Counted from the stretch's first letter, positions 1-8,076 are shown. The stretch: DNA of 17,871 nt from Chloroflexota bacterium (GCA_022562335.1 JADFPM010000022.1:1-17871); one strand, 5' to 3'. The notes: generated by a model not told the origin, from the letters alone. Program-made: numbers and translations.

Positions 1-503
1 TCTTCGTCGCCGTTGAAGCTATAGGCGTCCTTCATGGTGAATTCCCGCACCCTCACCAGGCCGGCCCGGGGGCGGGCCTCGTCGCGGAACTTGGTCTGTA
101 TCTGGTATAGGATCTGGGGCAGGTCCCGGTAGCTCTGCACGTTGGCCCGCACGATGCTGGTGATGACCTCTTCGTGGGTGGGAGCCAGCACCATGGGGCG
201 TCCCCGGCGGTCTTCCAGGGAAAACAAGTTGTCGCCAAAGGCCTTGGCGCGCCCGGTCTGGTCCCACAGCTCCCGAGGTTGGAGCGCGGGCATCATCAGC
301 TCTTGGCCCCCGGCGGCGTCCATCTCTTCTCGGATGATGGCTTCAACCTTGCGCAGGGTCCGCCAGGCCAGGGGCAGGGACGCATATACTCCTGCCGCCA
401 CCTGGTAGATAAAGCCCGCCCGCAGCAAAAGGCGGTGGCTGGCGGTTTCCGCCTCCGGTGGGTCGTCGCGCATGGTCTTGGAGACCAACCGGGTGAATCT
501 CAT
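1..503 (-). CDS. proS: Prolyl-tRNA synthetase, N-terminal part (cut by window edge)
   Basis: Charges tRNA-Pro with proline in the cytoplasm. The 167 visible residues are the start of a bacterial-type class II ProRS. They contain SHRLLLRAGFI near residue 22, the LAPTHEEVIT motif near residue 106, and the class II motif 2 region RPRAGLVRVREFTMKDAYSF near residue 144, which is ATP/acceptor binding in the family. The ATG at 503 overlaps the ispG stop as ATGA, and no Shine-Dalgarno is visible just upstream, so translational coupling to ispG is likely. Motif 3, any editing insert and the anticodon-binding domain lie beyond the window, so ProRS subtype and completeness cannot be judged. Family assignment is firm. 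Confidence 0.95.
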   Translation of the reverse strand, partial: MRFTRLVSKTMRDDPPEAETASHRLLLRAGFIYQVAAGVYASLPLAWRTLRKVEAIIREEMDAAGGQELMMPALQPRELWDQTGRAKAFGDNLFSLEDRRGRPMVLAPTHEEVITSIVRANVQSYRDLPQILYQIQTKFRDEARPRAGLVRVREFTMKDAYSFNGDE

Positions 504-1630
504 GCTACGGGTGTGTTTTCCACCTCTTCCATCAACGCGGTGAGCATATCCGCTTCGGGAACGACCCGGACCTTCTCACCCTTGCGGAAGATCACCGCCC
601 TGCCCGCTCCCGCGGCGATACCGACGTCGGCGTCTTTGGCCTCGCCGGGGCCGTTGACCTCGCAGCCCATGACGGCGACGGTGATCTCTTTATTTTGCTT
701 TTTCAGCAGGGCGTCAACCTGGTTGGCCAGCTTGATCACATCCACGTCGGCCCGGCCGCAGCTGGGGCAAGCCACCAGCACGGCCCCTTTACGGCGGAGG
801 TTCAAAGACTTGAGTATCTCGTAACCCGCGGCGACCTCGTCGACGGAATCGCCGGCCAGTGACACGCGGATGGTATCGCCTATGCCCTGGTACAACAGCA
901 ATGCAAGGCCAACGGCGGTGCGGATCGAACCCGCCTGGACCGTCCCGGCTTCGGTGATGCCCAGATGCAAAGGATAGGGAACCATATCCGCCAGTTTGGA
1001 ATAAGCCTCCACCGTTGTCGGAACGTCGAAGGCTTTCATGGATATCTTTATCTGGTCGAAGTCCTGCTCTTCCAGCAGGCTGATCTCCCACAGTGCCGTG
1101 GCCACCATGTGGTCCACCACGCTGTATTCATCCCCAACTCCCTTTCCGGCCTTGGGCAGCTTGTTGACCAGGTCCATGTGGCGGGAGAAGCCTTTGGTCC
1201 GTCCGATGCCTCCCACGGGAGGAAGGCTGCCGAAATTCACGCCGATGCGGATGGGGATATTCCTCTCTTTAGCCGCCGAAACAACTTCGCGCACCTGGGA
1301 TTCATCACGCAGGTTGCCCGGATTCAGGCGCAGGCAATCGATACCGCCTTTCACGCATTCCAACGCCAACTTGTAGTGGAAGTGAATGTCCGCGATCAGC
1401 GGAATGTGTATCTGCTTCTTGATCTCCGCCATGGCCTCGGCGGCTTCCATATCGGGAACCGCGGAGCGGATGATCTCACAGCCCGCCTCTTCCAGCTCGT
1501 GGATCTGGCGCACCGTTGCCGCCACGTCCCTGGTGTCGGTCTTGGTCATGGATTGGACTGTTATATTGGCGCCTCCACCGACCTTGACGCCGCCAACGTA
1601 AACGGGCTTGGTAGCCCGGCGATTGTTCAT
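500..1630 (-). CDS. ispG: 4-hydroxy-3-methylbut-2-enyl diphosphate synthase (GcpE/IspG)
   Basis: Penultimate step of the MEP isoprenoid pathway: reductive ring opening of methylerythritol cyclodiphosphate to HMBPP using a 4Fe-4S cluster. 376 aa from the chosen ATG. The N-terminal TIM-barrel part includes VQSMTKTDT (about 25-33) and ADIHFHYKLAL (80-90). The C-terminal iron-sulfur part has CPSC (Cys288, Cys291) and GCEVNGPGE (Cys323, Glu330), the three cluster cysteines and the conserved glutamate. The reading frame is open for 72 more codons upstream, but that extension looks non-coding; the ATG at 1630 begins the family sequence and has GAGG about 7 nt upstream. The segment after NFGSL (about 134-172) appears longer than usual for the family. 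The stop overlaps the proS start (ATGA). A 286-nt gap separates it from rseP. Confidence 0.96.
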   Translation of the reverse strand: MNNRRATKPVYVGGVKVGGGANITVQSMTKTDTRDVAATVRQIHELEEAGCEIIRSAVPDMEAAEAMAEIKKQIHIPLIADIHFHYKLALECVKGGIDCLRLNPGNLRDESQVREVVSAAKERNIPIRIGVNFGSLPPVGGIGRTKGFSRHMDLVNKLPKAGKGVGDEYSVVDHMVATALWEISLLEEQDFDQIKISMKAFDVPTTVEAYSKLADMVPYPLHLGITEAGTVQAGSIRTAVGLALLLYQGIGDTIRVSLAGDSVDEVAAGYEILKSLNLRRKGAVLVACPSCGRADVDVIKLANQVDALLKKQNKEITVAVMGCEVNGPGEAKDADVGIAAGAGRAVIFRKGEKVRVVPEADMLTALMEEVENTPVA

Positions 1631-1916
1631 AGCCGCCTCGTACCTCGGTTTACAAGGGAATCCAAAGGTAGATATTACACGATAGCCGAAGGGCGCGCCA
1701 CGGCCTGGGCCAGCCAACAAAGGGGTGTTTGAGCGGCTACGGAGAATGGTGAGCGCTCCGGCGGGAACCACACGAAAGCGCGCGCCCGTTGGCGTCGTGA
1801 AACGCGTAACCAACCACTCGCTGTGGCTTGGCTTATTCGGGCCCATTGGGGTTTAGAAGCCGGCCATGGAAGGATTTAGGATGAAAGGATTTGGGATGAA
1901 TAAAAGGAAACCGGGC
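1631..1916 (-). other. Intergenic spacer between rseP and ispG
   Basis: This 286-nt spacer is the largest gap inside the big operon. It holds a 15-bp tandem repeat just after the rseP stop (1870-1899) and, in the ispG frame, an open extension with no family similarity. I see no convincing rho-independent terminator. A weak TAATAT hexamer lies upstream of ispG but no -35 partner sits at a suitable distance, so an internal ispG-proS promoter is possible but not shown. Confidence 0.5.
1870..1899. repeat. Two-copy 15-bp tandem repeat
   Basis: AAGGATTTAGGATGA at 1870-1884 is followed directly by AAGGATTTGGGATGA at 1885-1899, differing at one base. It lies in non-coding DNA 17 nt beyond the rseP stop codon and is more AT-rich than its surroundings. 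No function can be assigned from the sequence. Confidence 0.85.
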
Positions 1917-3512
1917 TCAACTCAGCAGTTGCCGAATGTCGTTGGCGGTTATCAACAGGACCCCCGCCATCAGCACCACAAAACCAATCAGGTGCACCAA
2001 TCCTTCTTTCTCGGCGGGGACTCGCCGGCCTCGGCGCACCCACTCCAGCACCACGAATACCACCCGGCCGCCGTCCAGCATGGGGATGGGCAGGATGTTG
2101 ATGATGGCCAGGTTGACGCTCAGCAAGATGGTGATCACCAACCAACCGGTGAATCCACCCTCCCGGGTAAACTCGCCGGCGATCTTCGCGATGCCCACGG
2201 GACCGGCCACTTTGGGGGCCTGCCCTTCAGATATGGCCCCAGACAACGCCTGTTTGACCAAAACCAAAAGCTCCCAGGTGCTGACAAAACTCTGGGGAAC
2301 CGCCGACCAAATGGGCATGGACCTGCTTTCGGTCCGGGGGTTGATCACGCGGGTGGTGATCCCCGTAAGCCATTGGGGATCGGATGGCTGTTCAAAAACC
2401 GGCGTCACCGGTAAGCGGTGTTCCCGCCCATCGCGGCTGATCACCAGCTGCAATTCCGCGTCTTGATTCCGGGCGATGGCGTCGATCAGGTCTTGTTGTT
2501 CGGCTATTATCTCGGCGCCGGCCATCAGGATCACGTCGTTCTGTTGCAGACCCGCCGCTGCCGCCGGCGAACCGGGAAGCACCTGGTTCACCACCACCCG
2601 GCCGGCCTCAGAGCTGATGGCCACGCCCACGCGCCAGTGTCCCTGGGGCAAACCATATCTAGGTTGGAGGTTCACCACCTCCTGGCGGCCGCTTCGCAGG
2701 ATCAGCCAATCCATGGCCGAGCCGCCATTTAGATTGATTATCCTGATCAGGTCCGTGATGGACTCGATATCTTTGCCTTTGGCCTCCAGCAATATGTCTC
2801 CCCGCTGGATGCCCGATTCCGCGGCAGGCGAACCCGGTGTCACATCGGTGACCTGCACCTGGCCCACGATGACGTCTTGGGGGATCATAAACAGGACGGA
2901 GAAAATCACCAGGGGCAGTATCGCATTCATGAAGGACCCGGCGACCAAAACGATGAACCGGGTGCCGACGCTTTTACTGGCCAAACTGCGAGGCACGTTG
3001 GGGTTGCTCTCCCCGGCCAAGCGCACGAAACCGCCCACGGGAGCCCAGTTGACCGTATATAGCATATCGGCAAGTATCAACGACCCGCCGTCCAGTTCCC
3101 GGATCTTGCCTTCATGATTCAAGTAATCTTCCGATTCCGCGGCCGTACCCTCCTCAATCTCATCGGAGTTAGCCTGGGAATCTCCGCCTTTGAACCAACG
3201 CTTGGGCTTGGGGACCTCTATGGTCCTGGCAACCAGGTTGCCGTGAACATCTTCGGCAGAGGCAACCTTCACGAACTGGCCCGGAACCAGGTCAGAGGGC
3301 CCTTTGATGCCCACAAACCGGGTCTGGGGGTCCAAGAGCACCCGGGTCCTTCCCGTGTATATGGCAAAGGCCCGCGGAGGGAACCCGACTCCGAATTCCA
3401 GCACCTTTACTCCCAAAGCCCTGGCGGTGGCGAAATGGCCGAACTCGTGGATCACCACCAGAAACAGCAGCATGGGAACCATGGCTCCAACAGCTATCAG
3501 CACGGTAGTCAT
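1917..3512 (-). CDS. rseP: RseP-type intramembrane site-2 zinc metalloprotease (M50), with large insertion
   Basis: Polytopic membrane protease that cleaves transmembrane anchors (anti-sigma factors, signal peptide remnants). 531 aa. The first membrane helix carries the zinc motif HEFGH (22-26). Then come GGFVRLAGE (160-168), two PDZ-like domains (about 213-285 and 300-370, each with PGSPAA), and the second catalytic motif NILPIPMLDGG (472-481) with Asp480 as expected third zinc ligand, then a final helix. Between the HEFGH helix and GGFVRLAGE lie about 100 residues (roughly 52-150, acidic around 110-130) that canonical RseP lacks. The ATG at 3512 follows two degenerate upstream copies of the same start region (see the repeat at 3499-3540). 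It lies between dxr and ispG; whether it serves that pathway is unknown. Confidence 0.94.
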   Translation of the reverse strand: MTTVLIAVGAMVPMLLFLVVIHEFGHFATARALGVKVLEFGVGFPPRAFAIYTGRTRVLLDPQTRFVGIKGPSDLVPGQFVKVASAEDVHGNLVARTIEVPKPKRWFKGGDSQANSDEIEEGTAAESEDYLNHEGKIRELDGGSLILADMLYTVNWAPVGGFVRLAGESNPNVPRSLASKSVGTRFIVLVAGSFMNAILPLVIFSVLFMIPQDVIVGQVQVTDVTPGSPAAESGIQRGDILLEAKGKDIESITDLIRIINLNGGSAMDWLILRSGRQEVVNLQPRYGLPQGHWRVGVAISSEAGRVVVNQVLPGSPAAAAGLQQNDVILMAGAEIIAEQQDLIDAIARNQDAELQLVISRDGREHRLPVTPVFEQPSDPQWLTGITTRVINPRTESRSMPIWSAVPQSFVSTWELLVLVKQALSGAISEGQAPKVAGPVGIAKIAGEFTREGGFTGWLVITILLSVNLAIINILPIPMLDGGRVVFVVLEWVRRGRRVPAEKEGLVHLIGFVVLMAGVLLITANDIRQLLS

Positions 3513-3540
3513 ATAATAGTAGTCATATAACGGTTGTCAC
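3499..3540 (-). repeat. Triplicated 14-bp rseP start region with overlapping mini-ORFs
   Basis: Read on the minus strand, three consecutive 14-mers follow the dxr stop: GTGACAACCGTTAT (3540-3527), ATGACTACTATTAT (3526-3513) and ATGACTACCGTGCT (3512-3499). Copy 1 opens GTG ACA ACC GTT ATA TGA (MTTVI, stop) and copy 2 opens ATG ACT ACT ATT ATA TGA (MTTII, stop). Each TGA overlaps the next copy's ATG as ATGA. Copy 3 is the true rseP start (MTTVLI). AAAAGGG at 3555-3549 lies 8 nt before the copy 1 GTG and is the only plausible ribosome binding site nearby. A ladder of stop/restart initiation into rseP is the inference. Confidence 0.8.
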
Positions 3541-4665
3541 CTAGAGGGCCCTTTTCACCAGTTCTTTAGCTCGGGCCGTAGCCCAACGGTCTATTTCCAA
3601 CAATTCTTCGGGATCCAGTCCGGGCATCCTTTGGTGTTCCGACAATACCTGCTCCACCAACTTGGGAATGCCGGTGAACGCGATCTTCCCATCCAGGAAC
3701 GAATGGACCGCCACGTCGTCGGCGGCGCTCAACACCGTGGGGCAAGAGCCGCCCTGCCGGCCGGCCTCCATGCCTAGGACAAAGCAGGGATACCGTTGGG
3801 GTTCCAACGGTTCGAAGGTCAATGAATGGCAGACCCCCAGGTCCAATCTTGGGATCATTTCGTTGGACAAGCGTTTAGGATAAAACAGTGCGTACTGGAT
3901 CGGCAGCCTCATGTCCGGAGGGCCCATCTGGGCTTTAACCGATCCATCGGCAAACTCTACCATGGAGTGAATGGTGCTTTGAGGATGGACCACCACCTCG
4001 ATATTTTCCAATGGCACCCCAAAGAGCCAGTGTGATTCAATCACCTCGAATGCCTTATTCATCAACGTGGCTGAATCTATGGTTATCTTTTTGCCCATTT
4101 GCCAAGTCGGATGCTTCAGGGCCTGTTCGGGAGTCACCTGCGCCAGGTCCTCCACCGGTGTCAACCGGAAGGGGCCGCCGGACGCGGTGATCATCAGGCG
4201 CCTGATCTCGTTTTCCTCTCCCTGCAAGCACTGCCAGATGGCGCTGGGCTCGCTATCCACTGGAAGCACCCGGCCCCCGTAGCGCGCTTCATAATCTTTG
4301 ATGATGGCTCCGCCCATGACGATGGGCTCTTTGTTGGACAACGCCACGGCTTTTCCGTGCTTCAGAGCGCTAAGGGTGGGCATGAGGCCAACGCTGCCCA
4401 TGGTGGCCACCATCACGGTGTCCACCTCTTCCAAACAGACCATCTCTTCCATGGGAGTGAATTTGATGCCGTTGGGCAGGGTATCGGGCGGTGAAATACA
4501 ACAGATGTGGCGAGGGTGGAACTCGTCTATCTGCTCGAATAGCAGTTCCACGTTGTTGCCGGCGGCCAAGCCAACCACTTCGAATTCATCGGGAAACGCC
4601 CGTACTATGTCCAGGGTCTGCCTGCCGATGGACCCGGTGGCGCCCAGAATCACAATTCTTTTCAT
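3541..4665 (-). CDS. dxr: 1-deoxy-D-xylulose 5-phosphate reductoisomerase
   Basis: First committed enzyme of the MEP isoprenoid pathway: converts DXP to 2-C-methyl-D-erythritol 4-phosphate with NADPH and a divalent metal. 374 aa, close to the usual length. It has the N-terminal Rossmann motif GATGSIG (8-14), the SNKEPIVMGG stretch (110-119), LPVDSEPSAIWQ (134-145) with metal-binding Asp137 and Glu139, SGGPFR (162-167), and HPTWQMGKKITIDSATLMNK (185-204). The C-terminal helical region reads VLSAADDVAV (311-320), where most relatives have an NAANE-type sequence; this is a mild substitution outside the core active site. The ATG overlaps the cdsA stop as ATGA. Its stop abuts the rseP start repeats. 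Confidence 0.97.
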   Translation of the reverse strand: MKRIVILGATGSIGRQTLDIVRAFPDEFEVVGLAAGNNVELLFEQIDEFHPRHICCISPPDTLPNGIKFTPMEEMVCLEEVDTVMVATMGSVGLMPTLSALKHGKAVALSNKEPIVMGGAIIKDYEARYGGRVLPVDSEPSAIWQCLQGEENEIRRLMITASGGPFRLTPVEDLAQVTPEQALKHPTWQMGKKITIDSATLMNKAFEVIESHWLFGVPLENIEVVVHPQSTIHSMVEFADGSVKAQMGPPDMRLPIQYALFYPKRLSNEMIPRLDLGVCHSLTFEPLEPQRYPCFVLGMEAGRQGGSCPTVLSAADDVAVHSFLDGKIAFTGIPKLVEQVLSEHQRMPGLDPEELLEIDRWATARAKELVKRAL

Positions 4666-5483
4666 GGCTTGAATACAGCCCCAACGAGATAATACACCGT
4701 GGGAATCGAAACCACGATGCTGTCCAGACGATCCATGATTCCGCCGTGTCCTGGAATTATACTACCCGTGTCCTTCACACTGGAAATCCTCTTCAACTTT
4801 GATTCCAGCAGGTCTCCGCTCTGGGCTGCCACGCCTGCGGCGGCTCCCACCACCGCCTGCTGCCAGACGGGAAGCCCCAGCTCCAGCAATTGACCCATCA
4901 CCAAGACGGATAACACCGCACAACCCAATCCGCCGGCGCTGCCCTCCCAGGTCTTGCCGGGACTGATGTTGGGAGCAAGAGAATGTCTTCCCAGCGCCCG
5001 TCCCGTGAAAAACGCCCCGGTGTCGGAGGCGAAAACCGCCAAAAGGGCAACCAACAGCCAATCCCGGCCCAAAGATCCGGCATCTCCCAGGTCCCTAAGG
5101 GCCAACCCGTGGGCCAGCAAGAAACCGATGCAAACGCCCCCGCCCAGCAGGTAAGCGGCTGCCAGCAAGGGCCGGCCGCCCTGGTAAGCGGCTACAAGCC
5201 ATAGCAGCGAGAGAAAGGAGCCGACGCCCAGGATCACGGCGGATATGGTTAGGAAACTATCAAGGCCGTCGCTGGCCTGGCCGCCGAAGATCAGGGCAAC
5301 CACCCATAGGGCGCCCAATATCACCGGTAATGAGCCCGCGCCTGCGGGAAGGAGCCGGTAAAACTCGCGGATGCCCAAAACCGCCGCCAGGGCCACGAGG
5401 ACGGCTAACCAGGCTCCGCCCCACCAGACCGCCGCCAACAGAACAGGAAGCCCCACTGACGCAGTCAGCACCCTTTGTATCAC
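4662..5483 (-). CDS. cdsA: Phosphatidate cytidylyltransferase (CDP-diglyceride synthase)
   Basis: Integral membrane enzyme that joins CTP and phosphatidic acid to form CDP-diacylglycerol, the branch point of phospholipid synthesis. 273 aa, mostly hydrophobic with about eight membrane segments. The family signature runs from about residue 228 to 252 and includes SKLKR, KDTG and PGHGGIMDR. NISPGKTWEG (172-181) and ASDTGAFFTGR (152-162) are further conserved stretches. The start is GTG at 5483, with GGAG 8 nt upstream; the uppS stop is 3 nt before it. The stop overlaps the dxr start (ATGA). PgpA, encoded at 9436-9924, acts later in the same phospholipid pathway. Confidence 0.96.
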   Translation of the reverse strand: MIQRVLTASVGLPVLLAAVWWGGAWLAVLVALAAVLGIREFYRLLPAGAGSLPVILGALWVVALIFGGQASDGLDSFLTISAVILGVGSFLSLLWLVAAYQGGRPLLAAAYLLGGGVCIGFLLAHGLALRDLGDAGSLGRDWLLVALLAVFASDTGAFFTGRALGRHSLAPNISPGKTWEGSAGGLGCAVLSVLVMGQLLELGLPVWQQAVVGAAAGVAAQSGDLLESKLKRISSVKDTGSIIPGHGGIMDRLDSIVVSIPTVYYLVGAVFKP

Positions 5484-5486
5484 CCG

Positions 5487-6230
5487 TCAGGCTCCGGGCT
5501 TGATTCCGCCGAAACGCCGCTCCCGGTTTCCGAAAGCCTCCAATACCTGCTCCAATTCGGCCGCATCCAAGTCAGGCCATAGAGTGGAGGTGTGGTAGTA
5601 CTCGCTGTAAGCGGACTGCCACAATAAGAAGTTGCTTATGCGCATCTCTCCACCGGTGCGGATGATCAGGTCGGGGTCTGGGGAGTGGGCGGTGAACAGG
5701 TAGCTGTTGAATAGGTCCTCGTCCACCTCTTCAATCGACACGCCGTCATGGATTATGCGCCGGACGGCTTCCAAGATCTCGTCCCGGCCTCCATAATCGA
5801 AAGCCACGTTCAGGGTGATCCCCGTGTTGTCCTTGGTCAGTTCCTGCGCATGGGTCACCGCTTCCATCAATTGCGAGCTCAAGCGGTCCACCTTCCCAAT
5901 GTGGACGATGCGGACGTTGTTGTCATGGAGCGTCTGCGTCTGGTGCTGCAGGGCATCGTAAAGGATCTCCAGGATGCCTTGGACTTCGGTGGCCGGCCGG
6001 TTCCAGTTCTCGGTGGAAAAAGCGTATAGAGTGACAAACATGACGCCTTTTGCCGACAGCGCCTCCAGCACGCCCTGTATGCAGTCCACACCCACTTTAT
6101 GCCCGGCGATCCTGGGCAGGCCACGTTTCTCCGCCCACCGGCCGTTGCCATCCATGATAATGGCTACGTGTACAGGCACCTTGGGGTCCCGGGGAACGGA
6201 ATTTTTCGAGGAGGCAGCCTGAACTCGCAT
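5487..6230 (-). CDS. uppS: Isoprenyl (undecaprenyl) diphosphate synthase, cis type
   Basis: Cytosolic cis-prenyltransferase that extends farnesyl-PP with IPP units to make the C55 lipid carrier for peptidoglycan and other wall polymers. 247 aa. Motifs: IIMDGNGRWA (24-33) with catalytic Asp27, AGHKVGVD (42-49), FSTENWNRP (71-79), and the C-terminal substrate region RTGGEMRISNFLLWQSAYSE (191-210). The ATG has GCAGGT about 8 nt upstream and starts 3 nt after the frr stop. Chain length (C55 versus shorter) cannot be read with certainty, so undecaprenyl is the default call. It uses precursors made by the MEP enzymes Dxr and IspG of the same operon. Confidence 0.95.
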   Translation of the reverse strand: MRVQAASSKNSVPRDPKVPVHVAIIMDGNGRWAEKRGLPRIAGHKVGVDCIQGVLEALSAKGVMFVTLYAFSTENWNRPATEVQGILEILYDALQHQTQTLHDNNVRIVHIGKVDRLSSQLMEAVTHAQELTKDNTGITLNVAFDYGGRDEILEAVRRIIHDGVSIEEVDEDLFNSYLFTAHSPDPDLIIRTGGEMRISNFLLWQSAYSEYYHTSTLWPDLDAAELEQVLEAFGNRERRFGGIKPGA

Positions 6231-6233
6231 GGG

Positions 6234-6824
6234 TTAGACCTGCATTATCTCCGCTTCTTTTGCGACACCCACCTCGTTGATGATCTTGGTGTGGCCATCG
6301 GTGGTCTTTTGCAATTGATCCTGGGCCCGCCGGTTTTCGTCTTGGGAGATGGATTTGCCCCGCTCCATCTTTCTCAGAGATTCCAGTCCGTCGCGCCGCA
6401 CGTTCCGGATGGATACCTTGCCATCCTCGATCTTTTGCTTGAGCAATTTCACCAGTTCCTGACGGCGCTCGGTGTTCAGGGGTGGAATGGGGACGGTTAT
6501 GTTGTTGCCGTCGTTGGACGGGTTAAAACCCATATCCGACTTGATCAAGCCCCGCTCAATGTCCCGCAACGACTGCTTGTCCCATGGTTGGACCAGGATC
6601 GCCTGGGGGTCTGGCGCCGAGATTGAGGCGATTTGCTTGAGGGGAGTTGGCGAGCCGTAGTAATCGATCATCATGTTTTCCACCAATGCAGGCGTGGCCC
6701 TGCCGGTGCGCAGGCTCTCCAACTCCTGGCGCAGAGCTTCAATCGACCGGTCCATCTTCCGGCTGACCTCCGCAAGGACCTCTTCCGGCGTGGATTGTTC
6801 CGCGTTGCCGCTTGAACTGGTCAT
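6234..6824 (-). CDS. frr: Ribosome recycling factor
   Basis: Splits the post-termination ribosome with EF-G so subunits can be reused. 196 aa, slightly longer than the usual 185, the excess being a Ser/Glu-rich N-terminal stretch before MDRSIEALRQELESLRTGRA (from residue 24). Recognisable family segments are LRTGRATPALVENMMIDYYG, ILVQPWDKQSLRDIERG, NITVPIPPLNTERRQEL, and the C-terminal helix of the three-helix bundle. The ATG at 6824 overlaps the pyrH stop as ATGA and has a strong GAGGAG 6 nt upstream, which supports the longer start over an internal Met24. Confidence 0.97.
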   Translation of the reverse strand: MTSSSGNAEQSTPEEVLAEVSRKMDRSIEALRQELESLRTGRATPALVENMMIDYYGSPTPLKQIASISAPDPQAILVQPWDKQSLRDIERGLIKSDMGFNPSNDGNNITVPIPPLNTERRQELVKLLKQKIEDGKVSIRNVRRDGLESLRKMERGKSISQDENRRAQDQLQKTTDGHTKIINEVGVAKEAEIMQV

Positions 6825-7552
6825 GTCTCACTCCTCGCGCTAATGAGAGTTCCGACCGCATCGCCACACAAAACCCGGCCCACGTTGCCTTCCTGAAAAA
6901 TGTCGAACACTATGATCGGCATTTTGTTATCCATGCACAGGGACACCGCTGTTGCATCCATCACGTTCAAACGGCGGTTCAATGCTTCCATGTAATCCAG
7001 ATGGCAGAACCGGACGGCATCGGGGTTTTCATTGGGATCCGAATCATACACGCCGTCCACATTGTTTTTGGCCATCAGCAGGACCTCGGCATTTATCTCC
7101 AAGGCGCGCAGGGCCGAAGCGGTGTCGGTGGTCATATAGGGATTGCCCGTGCCGGCGGCGAAAAGCACCACCCTGCCCTTTTCCAGGTGGCGGATCGCCC
7201 TGCGGCGGATATACGGCTCGGCCACCGCCTGCACCTGAAGGGCGGACTGGGTCCTGGTGGTGATGTCTTGGCGTTCCAAGCCATCCTGCAGGGCCAGGGC
7301 GTTGATCAGAGTTGCCAGCATACCGGCGTAGTCTGCCGTGGCTCGGTCCATACCCTGCATCTCCGCGGCTTCGCCCCGCCAGATGTTGCCCCCGCCGATG
7401 ACCACCGCCAATTCCACACCCATCTCATGGGCCACACCGATCTGCTGGGCTAGGTAGTTGACCGCCGAAGGGTCAATACCTGAACTACTGGAGCCTTTAA
7501 GAGACTCACCGCTGATTTTCAATAAAACCCGGTGATAACGAGCCTGACGCAT
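6821..7552 (-). CDS. pyrH: Uridylate (UMP) kinase
   Basis: Phosphorylates UMP to UDP in the pyrimidine pathway; the bacterial hexameric type of the amino acid kinase fold. 243 aa, normal length. Motifs: KISGESLKG (12-20), IGGGNIWRG (52-60), the acceptor region GTGNPYMTTDTASALRA (134-150), and MAKNNVDGVYDSDP (160-173). The ATG lies 17 nt from the tsf stop; no clear Shine-Dalgarno is seen, and a short GGGAG/CTCCC stem spans the tsf stop codon just upstream. The stop overlaps frr (ATGA). The rpsB-tsf-pyrH-frr order is widely conserved in bacteria. Confidence 0.97.
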   Translation of the reverse strand: MRQARYHRVLLKISGESLKGSSSSGIDPSAVNYLAQQIGVAHEMGVELAVVIGGGNIWRGEAAEMQGMDRATADYAGMLATLINALALQDGLERQDITTRTQSALQVQAVAEPYIRRRAIRHLEKGRVVLFAAGTGNPYMTTDTASALRALEINAEVLLMAKNNVDGVYDSDPNENPDAVRFCHLDYMEALNRRLNVMDATAVSLCMDNKMPIIVFDIFQEGNVGRVLCGDAVGTLISARSET

Positions 7553-7568
7553 AGGATGTTAGGGGAGT

Positions 7569-8069
7569 CTATTCTCCCAGGGATAACCGGGTGAATCTGA
7601 GGACCCGGACATTTTCCCCCACCTTGGCCGCCAGTTCCTGAATAACCTCTGCAACCGAGGTGCCACTTTTTTTAATGAATGGCTGTTGCAGCAAACTCAC
7701 CTGGGCTACCGGCCGGGTGTCTCCCTCCTCCATCTCCTTTTCATCCACGTATATTGGCGCCATCGCCGCCACCTGCATGGCCAAGTCATGGGCCAAATCC
7801 CGAAAGGCTTCGGTACGGGCCACAAAGTCGGTCTCACATCCCAACTCGACCATGGCTCCGACCCGTCCACCGGTGTGAACGTACGCCTCGACGATTCCCT
7901 CGGTGGTGTCCCGGCCGGCCCGTTTGGCAACCTGGGCCAATCCTTTTTCGCGCAGAACAACGGCGGCCTTTTCAAGATCGCCGTCACTGTCCACCAATGC
8001 TGTTTTACATTCCATGACGCCAGCCCCGGTCTGCTCTCGCAGTGTCCGGACCAGCTCGACGGTTACCAC
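7569..8069 (-). CDS. tsf: Elongation factor Ts, short form
   Basis: Nucleotide exchange factor that regenerates EF-Tu-GTP. The chosen start is GTG at 8069, 7 nt after AGGAGGT (8083-8077), giving 166 aa. The frame is open upstream to a TTG at 8099, but the Shine-Dalgarno would then be inside the gene. The N-terminal UBA-like domain VELVRTLREQTGAGVMECKTAL (4-25) is followed by the core with CETDFVA (78-84), the EF-Tu contact motif. The protein is the short type (E. coli EF-Ts is about 283 aa), with a single reduced core subdomain and a conserved end VRVLRFTRLSLGE. A small hairpin abuts its ribosome binding site. Confidence 0.96.
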   Translation of the reverse strand: MVTVELVRTLREQTGAGVMECKTALVDSDGDLEKAAVVLREKGLAQVAKRAGRDTTEGIVEAYVHTGGRVGAMVELGCETDFVARTEAFRDLAHDLAMQVAAMAPIYVDEKEMEEGDTRPVAQVSLLQQPFIKKSGTSVAEVIQELAAKVGENVRVLRFTRLSLGE

Positions 8070-8076
8070 CAAGGGT

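Noticed and set aside
965..1732. Long plus-strand open frame (255 codons) opposite ispG
   Set aside because: Antisense shadow of a well-supported gene in GC-rich DNA; no recognisable domain.
1631..1846. N-terminal extension of the ispG reading frame by 72 codons
   Set aside because: No family similarity; the ATG at 1630 has a ribosome binding site and begins the conserved sequence. The extension is an open but probably untranslated stretch.
7563..7578. GGGAG/CTCCC stem spanning the tsf stop codon as a terminator or attenuator
   Set aside because: Only 5 bp with a six-base loop and no U-tract; easily expected by chance.
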